Below the pieces are notes generated by a model, which worked only from the letters and a program-made list of their open reading frames with translations, searched no databases and was not told where the DNA came from. 64,000 nucleotides of DNA from an uncultured bacterium (lineage in GTDB: Bacteria; Cyanobacteriota; Vampirovibrionia; Gastranaerophilales; Gastranaerophilaceae), in contig CASERN010000011.1 of assembly GCA_949290355.1 (NCBI GenBank), positions 62,001 to 126,000 of the forward strand, read 5' to 3'. Shown here in pieces: positions 37,146 through 45,507 of this stretch. Position 1 is the stretch's first letter; every line of letters starts with the position of its first letter. A program made the position numbers and the translations under genes.

Positions 37146-37520
37146 ATGAAAAAACTTTTAATTATAGTTATGATTTTGTGTATAGGCTTATCTTTACCAG
37201 TTTGTGCAAGAACCGTAAGATTAGATCATCCTGTAGAGATTATTAATAAAGACAATCACAAATACAATAAGTATCATAATAATTACAGATACAAACGTAG
37301 AAGACCTGATTATGCTTATTATGCGTGTAAGAATGGAATTTGCCGTTGGTATGACAAACCTGCACCTTTATATACTCACAGTCCGGCAACATCAACCCCA
37401 AAATATGTAAGTGGTGCAACATATATTAGACCGCTTCCAAAAGATAGACCTCCAATGCCGGGAATTAAACCAAATACTTACCCGAGACCGGCAATGTCTT
37501 ATTCTTATTCTGCAAGATAA
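37146..37520 (+). CDS. Small secreted protein rich in Tyr/Pro/Lys
   Basis: Start ATG 37146 is used because GGAG is five bases upstream. The 124-residue product has a signal peptide (to about CARTV) and a basic, Tyr-rich, unfolded-looking body (HKYNKYHNNYRYKRRR, TPKYVSGATYIRPLP). No family is recognised. An envelope or extracellular role is inferred only from the signal. Confidence 0.65.
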   Translation: MKKLLIIVMILCIGLSLPVCARTVRLDHPVEIINKDNHKYNKYHNNYRYKRRRPDYAYYACKNGICRWYDKPAPLYTHSPATSTPKYVSGATYIRPLPKDRPPMPGIKPNTYPRPAMSYSYSAR

Positions 37521-37528
37521 TTTTATAG

Positions 37529-37876
37529 TTAATAGCCCATAAACATATTTTGCATTCCACCCTGCATAAGCATCATAGTGTTTGAACTGTCAAGATGCTG
37601 AGGAAATTGACTGTATGTCATTGGTGTGCTGGTATTATTTGAAGGTGTTATATCTCCCATTTCTCTAACAGATTTTGGGCCTATAATGCTTTGTGTCCCT
37701 TCTTCTTCTACAAGATCAGCTGCAGATAGAGGTTTGTGTAATTGAGGATATTGAGAGCGAACACCTCTGTTGTTAAAACCTGAAAACGTATTTTTCGGGG
37801 TAAGATTAATTTCATCTGAAAATGCAGGTATAGTAGCAAAAGTAATTAGCAAAAAAGTTAATAAAAATTTTTTCAT
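37529..37876 (-). CDS. Small secreted hypothetical protein
   Basis: The 115-residue protein has a signal peptide (LLTFLLITFATIPAFS) and a low-complexity body ending in MLMQGGMQNMFMGY, rich in Met. It has no known family. It is convergent with the Tyr-rich secreted protein, eight bases from its end. Confidence 0.6.
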   Translation of the reverse strand: MKKFLLTFLLITFATIPAFSDEINLTPKNTFSGFNNRGVRSQYPQLHKPLSAADLVEEEGTQSIIGPKSVREMGDITPSNNTSTPMTYSQFPQHLDSSNTMMLMQGGMQNMFMGY

Positions 37877-37930
37877 AATAATATCCCCTTTATATTTGTT
37901 GATAATATTATAACAAAAAAAAATTTCTGA

Positions 37931-37936
37931 TATAAT
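37931..37936 (+). promoter_or_regulatory. -10 box TATAAT, leaderless spacing
   Basis: TATAAT ends six bases before ATG 37943 and there is no Shine-Dalgarno. Confidence 0.5.
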
Positions 37937-37942
37937 ATTTTT

Positions 37943-39553
37943 ATGGATTTGAATATTGAGATAAAAGATACAAAAATAATTATATCTTGGGAAGATATTG
38001 AAGCTGATTTTTATAGAGTATTTTTCAAAAAAGATAATCTTTTTATGGAGTGTGCAAAAGTATATGGAAATACATTTTTAAGATTGTCCTTACTTCCTTA
38101 TGGTGAAAACGAATGTTTTGTTCAAGCAGTTAAAGATGGTATTGTGATTGATGAATCGAAAAAACATACTTTTTTATATGATTTGATAGATGTAGAATAT
38201 CGATTTGAAAAAGATAATAAAGTAAAATTTTTCTACAGTACATATGATGGAGCAGAAGGGTACAGACTCTATAAAAATGAGGAAAATATAGGATATAACG
38301 GTTGTAAAAATTCAGATACAGGATTCATTACAATTGATAAAGCGAATGAAACGGAATTCAAGATTAAACCTTATGTGAAAAAAGATGGTGAAAGAAAATT
38401 TTTAGCTTCATCTGCAGAAATTTCTATAGATAAAAACAGATTTGAATTTGCATCAATTTATAAATCTTATAACTATAATTTATTTTTATCTTGGAATTAT
38501 AGTGGTTGTGCTGATGGTTTTTTAATTTTTGCTGAACACGCTGATAAACCTGCATTTGAAATAAATGATGGCATGCAACATTTCCTTGAAATATTTGATT
38601 ATAAAGGCTTGACAAAGTTTATAATTAAAGCTTTTGTAAATACAGTTAATGGTCGGTTGATTTTAGCGGAATCAGCTCCTGTATCGTTAGGTATAAGAAG
38701 GTATAAAAAGCCTTTAGTATCATTAATAATTCCTGCATATAATGCACAAGATTATATTGCAAGAAGTATTGACAGTGCTCTTGGTTCAGATTTTTCGGAT
38801 TTAGAAATTGTCATTGTAAATGATGGAAGTACTGATGAAACGCAAAAAATTATAGATTGGTATGCAAAAAATTATCCAAATGTTGTATCTTTAGTAAAAG
38901 AAAACGGTGGTGTGGCAGATGCTAGAAATTATGGAATTGCTGCCGCAAAGGGTGATTATATTGCATTTATGGACAATGATGACCTTATTCGTCCTAATAT
39001 GATAAGCAAATTGTATAATTCAATTACAAAAAATAATTGTGATGTAGCTGTAGCGCCTTTGTATCGTATTACAGATAAAGGATATACAACTCATTGTAAT
39101 TTACCGTTTTTAGAAGATATTCCAATAGGGATTGATAAATACTTAGATATAATGTACACTCCAGGATATTATAATTGTGCTATCTGGAATAAATTGTATA
39201 AAGCTTCACTTGTAAAAGAGCATCCTTTAGGCTTATTAAAATATGAGGATGTCTCTTGGACTCCTTGTATTTTGTCTTATGTTGATAAATTCTGCTTTAT
39301 AAATACCCCTTTATATGAATGGGATAGAAAGACTCGCCCTGTTACTTTTGGCGATGTATTAGCTAAGATGTCTGAGGAAGAATTATTCGAAAATAGAAAG
39401 CAAGCAATGCTATTTTTTGTAAAAAATGGTAATCCTCAAAAAATAGATTACCTTAAAGAAATAGCAAAAAGACGTCTAAAACGTTATGCAAAAAATTCTT
39501 CAAATCCTGCATATGCAGATCTTATTGATAAAATTGATGAAAGCAAATATTAA
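37943..39553 (+). CDS. Glycosyltransferase family 2 with N-terminal fibronectin-like repeats
   Basis: The first 250 residues of 536 hold about three beta-sandwich modules with recurring pattern (IIISWEDIEADFYRVFF, VKFFYSTYDGAEGYRLY, LFLSWNYSGCADGFLIF), fibronectin III-like. A GT-A domain follows: LVSLIIPAYNAQDY, IVIVNDGSTDE, and metal-binding FMDNDDLI. It probably transfers a sugar to a surface polysaccharide. The N-terminal repeats are unusual for GT2. It overlaps the convergent GT2 gene by four bases. Confidence 0.85.
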   Translation: MDLNIEIKDTKIIISWEDIEADFYRVFFKKDNLFMECAKVYGNTFLRLSLLPYGENECFVQAVKDGIVIDESKKHTFLYDLIDVEYRFEKDNKVKFFYSTYDGAEGYRLYKNEENIGYNGCKNSDTGFITIDKANETEFKIKPYVKKDGERKFLASSAEISIDKNRFEFASIYKSYNYNLFLSWNYSGCADGFLIFAEHADKPAFEINDGMQHFLEIFDYKGLTKFIIKAFVNTVNGRLILAESAPVSLGIRRYKKPLVSLIIPAYNAQDYIARSIDSALGSDFSDLEIVIVNDGSTDETQKIIDWYAKNYPNVVSLVKENGGVADARNYGIAAAKGDYIAFMDNDDLIRPNMISKLYNSITKNNCDVAVAPLYRITDKGYTTHCNLPFLEDIPIGIDKYLDIMYTPGYYNCAIWNKLYKASLVKEHPLGLLKYEDVSWTPCILSYVDKFCFINTPLYEWDRKTRPVTFGDVLAKMSEEELFENRKQAMLFFVKNGNPQKIDYLKEIAKRRLKRYAKNSSNPAYADLIDKIDESKY

Positions 39554-40425
39554 TTAAATTTTTTAATTTCTATTACTGGAATAAAGCCAAATAATCTAAT
39601 TTTTATTTTCCCAGGATGGTAGTATTCAAGTTTAAACATTTGTAAACCCAAAAATTTAACTTTTATTTTTTTTGAAAGTTTATATTGTATTAGAACTGGG
39701 ATATTGTGCATTTTTAAAAAATGATTTATTTCTTTTTCAGCTAGTTTGCAATCTTGCTGATGTTTTAATGTTTTTTGTGTAACGATAGAGCCTTGATTTT
39801 TTCTGTAATGATAAAAAGTATTTGGTACAGTAACAAAACCTTTAAGATCATATATTATCTTAACTAACCATCGCATATCTTCATAATAGCAATTTTCAGG
39901 AAAAGTTTTTTTTAATATTGCTGTTCTTTTATATATTTTATTCCATACATAATTGTATTTAGGAATAAATGCATAATTTATTTTTTCTTCTGGTTTAAAA
40001 TAAGTTGATGTATATTTATAATTTAATTTTTTTGATTTTAGAATTTTCCCTTCTCTGTAAAAATTTCCTGCGGCAATTTCACAATTATTGTTTATTGCTG
40101 CATTATATAATTTTTCAAAATAATCTTTGTCAACCCAATCATCACTGTCCACAAAACCTATAAAATCTCCTTTCGCAAGTTTAATACCTGTATTTCTTGA
40201 TTTCCCTGGACCACCGTTATTTTGATTAACAACTTTTATTCGTGTATCTTTTTTTTGATAAAATTTAAGAAGATTTAATGAATTGTCTGATGAACCATCA
40301 TTAATGCATATTATCTCTATTTCTTTAAGTGTCTGATTTATGAGACTTTCAAGACATTTTGCAATATATTTTTCAGCGTTAAAAACTGGTATTATTATTG
40401 AAACTTTTATAGTTCCGATATGCAT
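39550..40425 (-). CDS. Glycosyltransferase family 2
   Basis: The 291-residue GT-A enzyme has VSIIIPVFNAEKYI, EIICINDGSSDN and GFVDSDDWVDKDYF (DxD metal site). No membrane anchor is visible. GGAGG precedes the ATG, which overlaps the stop of the GT2 gene before it (TAATG). Both are in one transcript and probably build the same polysaccharide. Confidence 0.9.
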   Translation of the reverse strand: MHIGTIKVSIIIPVFNAEKYIAKCLESLINQTLKEIEIICINDGSSDNSLNLLKFYQKKDTRIKVVNQNNGGPGKSRNTGIKLAKGDFIGFVDSDDWVDKDYFEKLYNAAINNNCEIAAGNFYREGKILKSKKLNYKYTSTYFKPEEKINYAFIPKYNYVWNKIYKRTAILKKTFPENCYYEDMRWLVKIIYDLKGFVTVPNTFYHYRKNQGSIVTQKTLKHQQDCKLAEKEINHFLKMHNIPVLIQYKLSKKIKVKFLGLQMFKLEYYHPGKIKIRLFGFIPVIEIKKFN

Positions 40426-41480
40426 TATTTTTGCCTCCTATTAAAAATTATTTGTGATATAAAAATTTTTATTTTTATTGATATGTAAGAATCTTTTTCT
40501 TTTATTTTCAAATTACCCCAATAATATGTCGGATAGTTTTTTAATAAGTTCGCTTGTAATTTTTTTAAGTCATTAAAATATGTTGTTTTATATTTATTTG
40601 AACATTTCCCAAGCCAAGATATTGCTTTGATAAAATATTTGTTTAGTATTTTGTAATTTAGATTTGAATCAATATTTTGTTTTTTTAAAAATTTTTCAAT
40701 TGCATAAAAATTTAAAATTACAGAATTGTCATTTTTTTGTTTTGAATATGTAAGCGAAGTTTTTCGATCTTTTAAATAATAATAATAATTTTTATTTATA
40801 ATATATATACTGTCGGCAAGAAGCATAGTTTTTATAAAAAACATTTGATCTTCCCCATTGCAACCTGTTTGAAATAATATATTATTTCTAATAAGGAAAT
40901 TAGTATTATATAATTTACCCCAAGCAGTAGTTGGAAAGCTGAAAATATATTTTTTTATAATGTTATTTTTAAGTACTTTATTTTTTAAATAATGTGGGAT
41001 TTTTTCTATGCTGTAATATCCTTTTCCCTTTTTATTGTGTTTAACTGAGTATGCTCCGCAAATAACTACATCACTTTTATTAAGATTTGCTTTTTTATAT
41101 AACTCTTCTAAAGCTGTTTTATGGAGTTTATCATCACTGTCTACAAAACTTATGTATTCTCCCTTTGCTAATTTTAAAGCATTGTTTCTTGCTGCTCCTG
41201 TTTTCGCATTTTTTTGATTAATAATTTTAATTCTTTTATCATGCTGTCCAAATATAGAAATTATGGAAAAAGTGTTATCTGTAGAACCATCGTTGACAAT
41301 TATTAATTCAATTTCTTTTAAGGTTTGTTTAATAATAGATATTAAACATCCATATATATAGTCTTCAGCATTGTAAACAGGTATTATAACTGTTACTTTA
41401 GGCTTTTCAAAGCTATATTGATATTCATATAATTCTAATTCTGAATTTAATGTTTCAATAAAATTATTATACTCTCCCAT
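40425..41480 (-). CDS. Glycosyltransferase family 2
   Basis: This 351-residue GT-A enzyme resembles the one after it: KVTVIIPVYNAEDYI, ELIIVNDGSTDN and SFVDSDDKLHK. The C-terminal part is Lys/Asn-rich and Tyr-rich. It is the first of a coupled GT2 pair and is divergent from an XRE regulator, across a region with TGTATAC repeats. Confidence 0.9.
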   Translation of the reverse strand: MGEYNNFIETLNSELELYEYQYSFEKPKVTVIIPVYNAEDYIYGCLISIIKQTLKEIELIIVNDGSTDNTFSIISIFGQHDKRIKIINQKNAKTGAARNNALKLAKGEYISFVDSDDKLHKTALEELYKKANLNKSDVVICGAYSVKHNKKGKGYYSIEKIPHYLKNKVLKNNIIKKYIFSFPTTAWGKLYNTNFLIRNNILFQTGCNGEDQMFFIKTMLLADSIYIINKNYYYYLKDRKTSLTYSKQKNDNSVILNFYAIEKFLKKQNIDSNLNYKILNKYFIKAISWLGKCSNKYKTTYFNDLKKLQANLLKNYPTYYWGNLKIKEKDSYISIKIKIFISQIIFNRRQK

Positions 41481-41502
41481 AAAGTTTTCTCTATTAATTA
41501 TA

Positions 41503-41625
41503 CGTATGCGTCTATTAAATCATAGGCAAATATTCAAAAGCAATGCATTATTAAGTTTTATGTATGCAAACATCAAATTATTATTAAAATTATATGTATA
41601 CGTTCTTAAAAAATATTTGTATACA
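41503..41625. promoter_or_regulatory. Repeated GTATAC/GTATGC motifs, likely XRE operator
   Basis: TGTATAC occurs at 41595 and 41619, TGTATGC at 41561 and CGTATGC at 41503, all between divergent genes. They could bind the adjacent XRE protein to control it and the GT pair. Confidence 0.45.
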
Positions 41626-41652
41626 TCATAATTTAGAATTGGAGATATGCTT

Positions 41653-42021
41653 ATGATGAAATTTGATGATAAAAAATTTATAGCAGAAAAAATAAAATAT
41701 CATCGAAAAAAAATGAATTTGACACAAGCAGAACTTGCCGAGATGACTGATATCAGTGATCAGCATCTTTCAAGGATAGAACGTGGTTGTTATATTCCAT
41801 CTTTAAATACTTTTTTCATGCTTGTGAAAATATTAAAAATTGATTTAAGGGAGTTTGGTTTTGATACTGAAGATATAAACAATCCTCTAAAAAGTAGACT
41901 TGTAGATGTTATTAACAAAGCGAATGATAATGAACTTGTGTTTTTTAATGATGTGATTACAAGTTTGGATGGTGCTATAAAAAAGGTTCAAAAAAATTTC
42001 CGTAATGAATTTTTTATGTAA
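41653..42021 (+). CDS. XRE-family transcription regulator
   Basis: The product is about 122 residues; start ATG 41653 is used because GGAG at 41641 is eight bases upstream (an ATG at 41647 is too close). The HTH LTQAELAEMTDISDQHLSRI is followed by ERGCYIPSLNTFFMLVKIL. The helical tail resembles that of the XRE repressor at 9907, so they are related. It is probably self-controlled through GTATAC motifs upstream. Confidence 0.85.
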   Translation: MMKFDDKKFIAEKIKYHRKKMNLTQAELAEMTDISDQHLSRIERGCYIPSLNTFFMLVKILKIDLREFGFDTEDINNPLKSRLVDVINKANDNELVFFNDVITSLDGAIKKVQKNFRNEFFM

Positions 42022-42024
42022 ATC

Positions 42025-42834
42025 CTATATTAAATAGCACTTTGGTTGTTGCCCTTGAACACCTGCGTAAAGCTCAACATATTGTTTTGCAGGGCTTGAA
42101 TCAATTTTTGTTAATAATACTTCTTCAATTTGGAAAAATCCAACATCGCCTGACATTTCAATATCTATTCTGATTGGCTTTTTCTGTCCGTGATGGATTC
42201 CTATACGGTTAATTGCATTTGCAGAATATTTGTGGATATCCCCGACTCTTGGAGTTGTGTTTATTGCCATAGGAATTCTTGCTCTTCCTTTAGTCATATC
42301 ACAACCATCAGCAATTAAGATAATTCCTGCTTCTATTGAATGGATTTTTCTTGAAGACATATGACCGATAATTGCTTCTGTAGCAAGTGATTTAATGATA
42401 ACTCTTCTGTGTAAATTATCAGGGAAAACATGCATTAAAGTTCTATCTATAATAGGTTGCGCCAAGATTGCAGACATCTCCTCATGACCTTGTCTGCCTA
42501 TCATCATTCCCAAGTCGTGCATCAAACCGGCAATTATTACGGCACAAACGCTATCTTCAAATGTCCCAATTTCTTCTCTTTCAAGAGATGTTTTTATCCC
42601 TGATTCTTGGAGCAAGTTAAGCATTTTTATAGCATTGCTTGCAACCTGCCTCATATGAACAGGGCCGTGATCGTTATATCCAAGCCTTTTTATTGAAACA
42701 TTATTCGCATAATCCTGCATCTCCTGTAATTCTTCATCTGCAAATAAATAATTTACAAGTTCAGTGCAGGTAGGATTATTTTGTAATCTTTGTAATATTT
42801 TTGATTCCAGAGAACGTTCTTTAATTGATTTCAT
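42025..42834 (-). CDS. HD-domain phosphohydrolase
   Basis: The 269-residue protein contains an HD domain: NDHGPVHMRQVASNA, AGLMHDLGMMIGRQGHEE (metal His and Asp) and later IADGCDMTKGRARIP. It may hydrolyse nucleotides or cyclic nucleotides. TATAAT-like boxes lie upstream but no ribosome site is seen. Convergent with the XRE gene, three bases from its end. Confidence 0.82.
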   Translation of the reverse strand: MKSIKERSLESKILQRLQNNPTCTELVNYLFADEELQEMQDYANNVSIKRLGYNDHGPVHMRQVASNAIKMLNLLQESGIKTSLEREEIGTFEDSVCAVIIAGLMHDLGMMIGRQGHEEMSAILAQPIIDRTLMHVFPDNLHRRVIIKSLATEAIIGHMSSRKIHSIEAGIILIADGCDMTKGRARIPMAINTTPRVGDIHKYSANAINRIGIHHGQKKPIRIDIEMSGDVGFFQIEEVLLTKIDSSPAKQYVELYAGVQGQQPKCYLI

Positions 42835-42997
42835 AATTTACTTAACCATATTATATACTATATTCTAATAATATAATACCCAATAAATAAAAAAATTTGT
42901 ATATTTTTTGAAAATTTTTCAAATTAATATATAAAAATAATATTATAAATAAGATTATTAGTTCGCAAAATATTTTATTTTTTTATTTAATATAATT

Positions 42998-43522
42998 ATG
43001 AAAATTAAATCAAAAATAATAGAATATTTTAAAAAACCTAACAAATGCTACAGTCCTAAATGCAAAGCGCATTGTTGTATAGATGCCCCTTTACCTGAAG
43101 GTTTTGTAGAGCGTTTTCAATCTAAAATTCAACGTTCAATTTATGGAGGCTTAAATATCGGGATAAATGATCCCAAAGACGCTTATAATTCAATAGTATA
43201 CAGTACTCGTCCTATACAGATTGTTCATATAAATAGACAAACCGGTGAAAAAATTTATGGTATAAGTAAAGACATGATGGAAGCGATGAAGCTTAAAAGT
43301 CTTGATGATGTAAATAAACTGTTAAATCAATATGAAGCTCAGAAAATATATAATTATTGTCCGTTTATAACTGATAATGCGAGATGCAGTGTTTATGAAA
43401 ATCGCCCGCTGATATGTAAGGAATTTGGTTCATCTCCTTTAAAGGAAGATATATGTCCTGAAAAATCCAGTCGATGGGATATAATTAAATTTATACTTTC
43501 TTCTTTATTTAGTAAAAGATAA
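42998..43522 (+). CDS. YkgJ-like cysteine cluster protein
   Basis: The 174-residue protein begins with a Cys cluster (CYSPKCKAHCC) and has further Cys in YNYCPFITDNARCSVYENRPLICKEFG, the typical CxxxCxxxCC...C pattern of the YkgJ family (iron-sulfur or zinc binding, function unclear). It is followed without gap by a small unknown gene, so both form an operon with the membrane protein after. Confidence 0.85.
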   Translation: MKIKSKIIEYFKKPNKCYSPKCKAHCCIDAPLPEGFVERFQSKIQRSIYGGLNIGINDPKDAYNSIVYSTRPIQIVHINRQTGEKIYGISKDMMEAMKLKSLDDVNKLLNQYEAQKIYNYCPFITDNARCSVYENRPLICKEFGSSPLKEDICPEKSSRWDIIKFILSSLFSKR

Positions 43523-43813
43523 ATGGAACTTGTGGATTTTATAAGAGATAATTATGCCGATTTAAAATCTGGGAAAGAAATATCCGGATCATTCAGGTTT
43601 AATGGATTTAATAATTTACATAATGCTTTTGGTAGTGTAGAAGTATTGTCTGCAAAAGTTCGCGGGAATTACGTTGATATTGAGTTACTTGATACGTTTG
43701 ATTTTAATAAAAATGATAAGAATCCTTTGGTTAAAATGGGTCGTAGTGCTCAAGAAACAGGAAAATTAAATCCATACTTTACAATTGTGAAATGTAGATA
43801 TAAACTGAAATAA
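43523..43813 (+). CDS. Unknown 96-residue protein
   Basis: I do not recognise a family. It is soluble, mixed alpha/beta, with a beta-rich middle (VEVLSAKVRGNYVDIELL). It starts immediately after the YkgJ gene stop. The tight spacing supports that it is real and coupled. Confidence 0.6.
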   Translation: MELVDFIRDNYADLKSGKEISGSFRFNGFNNLHNAFGSVEVLSAKVRGNYVDIELLDTFDFNKNDKNPLVKMGRSAQETGKLNPYFTIVKCRYKLK

Positions 43814-43832
43814 ATAAGGAGAAATTGAATTT

Positions 43833-44282
43833 GTGAAGAAATTCGATTTTTATTTTTATCTAAATCTTTTCAATATTCTATTAGTTATGTTTATGTATGG
43901 AATGTTTTTAGTTTTTTTTATAACTTGTTGTATATCACAAAACTGGATACTTCCAATTTGCTTTATTTTACTATACTTACTTGCAAAACTATTTATTCTA
44001 GACCTATTATTTGTTACATTGGTAAAAGTTTCCCCTAATTTAGAATTGATTAGAGTGGCAGATGAATTAAAAACAAGCCCCACTCTTAGAATGCATTCAT
44101 TGTTATTGGCGTTTGGTTATGATGCACTTATAATGTTATGTTTTGCATTGCATGATATTATAGAATATCGTTTTGAATGGGCATCTCTTCTTGCGTATGA
44201 GATACTAACATTAGGTGGTGTATGGATGTTTTACGTGGCATTATTTACTATCTGGAAATTTCAAGGCAAATTAAAACCATAA
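43833..44282 (+). CDS. Four-helix membrane protein, unknown
   Basis: The 149-residue protein has about four membrane helices (near residues 11-32, 36-62, 90-105, 120-145) and little soluble sequence. GTG start has AAGGAG upstream. It is the last of a three-gene run with the YkgJ protein. No family recognised. Confidence 0.6.
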   Translation: MKKFDFYFYLNLFNILLVMFMYGMFLVFFITCCISQNWILPICFILLYLLAKLFILDLLFVTLVKVSPNLELIRVADELKTSPTLRMHSLLLAFGYDALIMLCFALHDIIEYRFEWASLLAYEILTLGGVWMFYVALFTIWKFQGKLKP

Positions 44283-44581
44283 ACATAATAGGAAAAAAGT
44301 ATTTAAGAATATATAAGTTCTTTATTAGTGTACATTAGTTTGTAATATCCTTTTTCTCGGGGAAACGAATGTCTAACAAATATCCAATTAGGCTGAAATA
44401 TACACTACAAAAGCTTTTACAAAAGGACTCTTTTTATTTGCCAAAAGAGAATTTGCGATTCCTTAACTCAAAATTCTCTACATTCTCTCTTTTAAAATTC
44501 TCTTAATCTTGTCATATCGCGCACAGTGCGTGCATTTGCGCCATATAAAATAGCGCTAAGCCTTGCTACGACTGGTAAAAT
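44283..44581. other. Intergenic stretch next to tmRNA with gene remnant
   Basis: It holds repeated TTCTCT-rich hairpin arms (AGAGAATTT near 44443, AAATTCTCT near 44471, AAAATTCTCT near 44495) and, next to the tmRNA 3' end, a GC-richer reading frame remnant on the minus strand. No complete gene is seen. Confidence 0.5.
44492..44580 (-). pseudogene. Possible C-terminal gene remnant abutting tmRNA
   Basis: On the minus strand the frame reads VARLSAILYGANARTVRDM then TRLREF and stop, with GC-rich codons (GCGC, CGC) unlike neighbours. It has no start and runs into the tmRNA 3' end. It may be the scar of an element once inserted at tmRNA, or a chance frame. Confidence 0.3.
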
Positions 44582-44970
44582 TGGAGACGAGGGGAGTCGA
44601 ACCCCTGTCCAAAATGGATCTTGACAAACGTCTACGAGTGTAGATATTAATTTTCTCGGATTATGCAGGGAATATCAAAACCTTCATTATAATCCAAAGT
44701 GTTTTTTGCGGAAACACTAACCTTTAACGGTTATCTTGATGCATTTACCGTCATCAATGCACTGCCGCTTGCATGATGGACTCATATCACCGGCAAGCTG
44801 GGTTATATGAGTAGCTAGAAGCGACTACGCTGCTAAAGCTTGTGCTCTAGAGAAGTCTGCTTTAATTACATTGTTAGCATTTAATTTGTTTTGCTCGTTG
44901 ATAACCGAGAACAGCGCTCGGACTCGCAATTCATCTCAACCGAACATCCTGTCAAATCCAAAACGTCCCC
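44582..44970 (-). ncRNA. ssrA: tmRNA (one-piece)
   Basis: On the minus strand the 5' end GGGGACGTTTTGGATTTGAC and the 3' end GGTTCGACTCCCCTCG pair as a tRNA-like acceptor (GGGGACG with CGTCTCC). CCA is not encoded. The tag frame GCT AAC AAT to TAG gives ANNVIKADFSRAQALAA. ANN at the start is typical of cyanobacterial tags, ALAA at the end is the usual protease signal. It rescues stalled ribosomes. Confidence 0.94.
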
Positions 44971-45030
44971 ATATTTAGTTTTAAATGTGCTATTATATAT
45001 TATAAACTATTTCTTTTTTATTTCAAGCAA

Positions 45031-45435
45031 TCATTCTGTAATGTGGAATGAACATTTTGAACAATGTGCTTTTGGATGGAGCATCAAATTATCTTCTAAA
45101 TCATATAATTTTGCAATTCTTGTAACTAATGGAGCCCCACATTTCGGACATTTTAAGCCTCCTGCTCCATTTAAAATTAATTCTTTTAAGCTATCAATGA
45201 TTTCTTGAGATATTGTGTAATTTGTGAAATCTTTTTCTAAAGCTTTTATTTCCAAAGGATCACATTTTAAAACTTTAGCTAAAGTTTGTCTCACTGTTAC
45301 CGGCAAAAAAAGTTCCTTACCCGCTTCTATGTCTTCAATATAGTTTAAAGGAAGGTTGCATTCTTTGGCCAAACCTTTTGGAGATAAGCCAATATCATCT
45401 CTTTTATGTTGAATAAATAAAGCTAATGTTTTCAT
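45031..45435 (-). CDS. HTH protein with C-terminal zinc ribbon
   Basis: The product is 134 residues from ATG 45435. An XRE-like HTH (LSPKGLAKECNLPLNYIEDI) is followed by a zinc ribbon (LKCPKCGAPLVTRIAK and HCSKCSFH). A TATAAT box seven bases before the ATG and no ribosome site suggest a leaderless mRNA. An upstream GTG at 45459 is unlikely. It may be a regulator or an archaeal-like adaptor. Confidence 0.72.
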   Translation of the reverse strand: MKTLALFIQHKRDDIGLSPKGLAKECNLPLNYIEDIEAGKELFLPVTVRQTLAKVLKCDPLEIKALEKDFTNYTISQEIIDSLKELILNGAGGLKCPKCGAPLVTRIAKLYDLEDNLMLHPKAHCSKCSFHITE

Positions 45436-45442
45436 AGGTTTT

Positions 45443-45448
45443 ATTATA
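45443..45448 (-). promoter_or_regulatory. -10 box TATAAT, leaderless spacing
   Basis: On the minus strand TATAAT ends seven bases before ATG 45435. Confidence 0.5.
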
Positions 45449-45451
45449 AAC

Positions 45452-45484
45452 TTAAACACCCTCTTTATTCAAGAGGATGTTTAA
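45452..45484 (-). terminator. Hairpin after lipoprotein-like gene
   Basis: A 14-base inverted repeat with one mismatch (TTAAACATCCTCTT and partner) has a five-base loop. It lacks a long T-run. It separates the gene at 45508 from the HTH gene. Confidence 0.5.
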
Positions 45485-45507
45485 AGTTTATAAATATATT
45501 TTCTTAA

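Noticed and set aside
44582-44970. Two-piece tmRNA as in some Cyanobacteria
   Set aside because: The 5' and 3' tRNA-like ends pair in the ordinary order in one continuous RNA.
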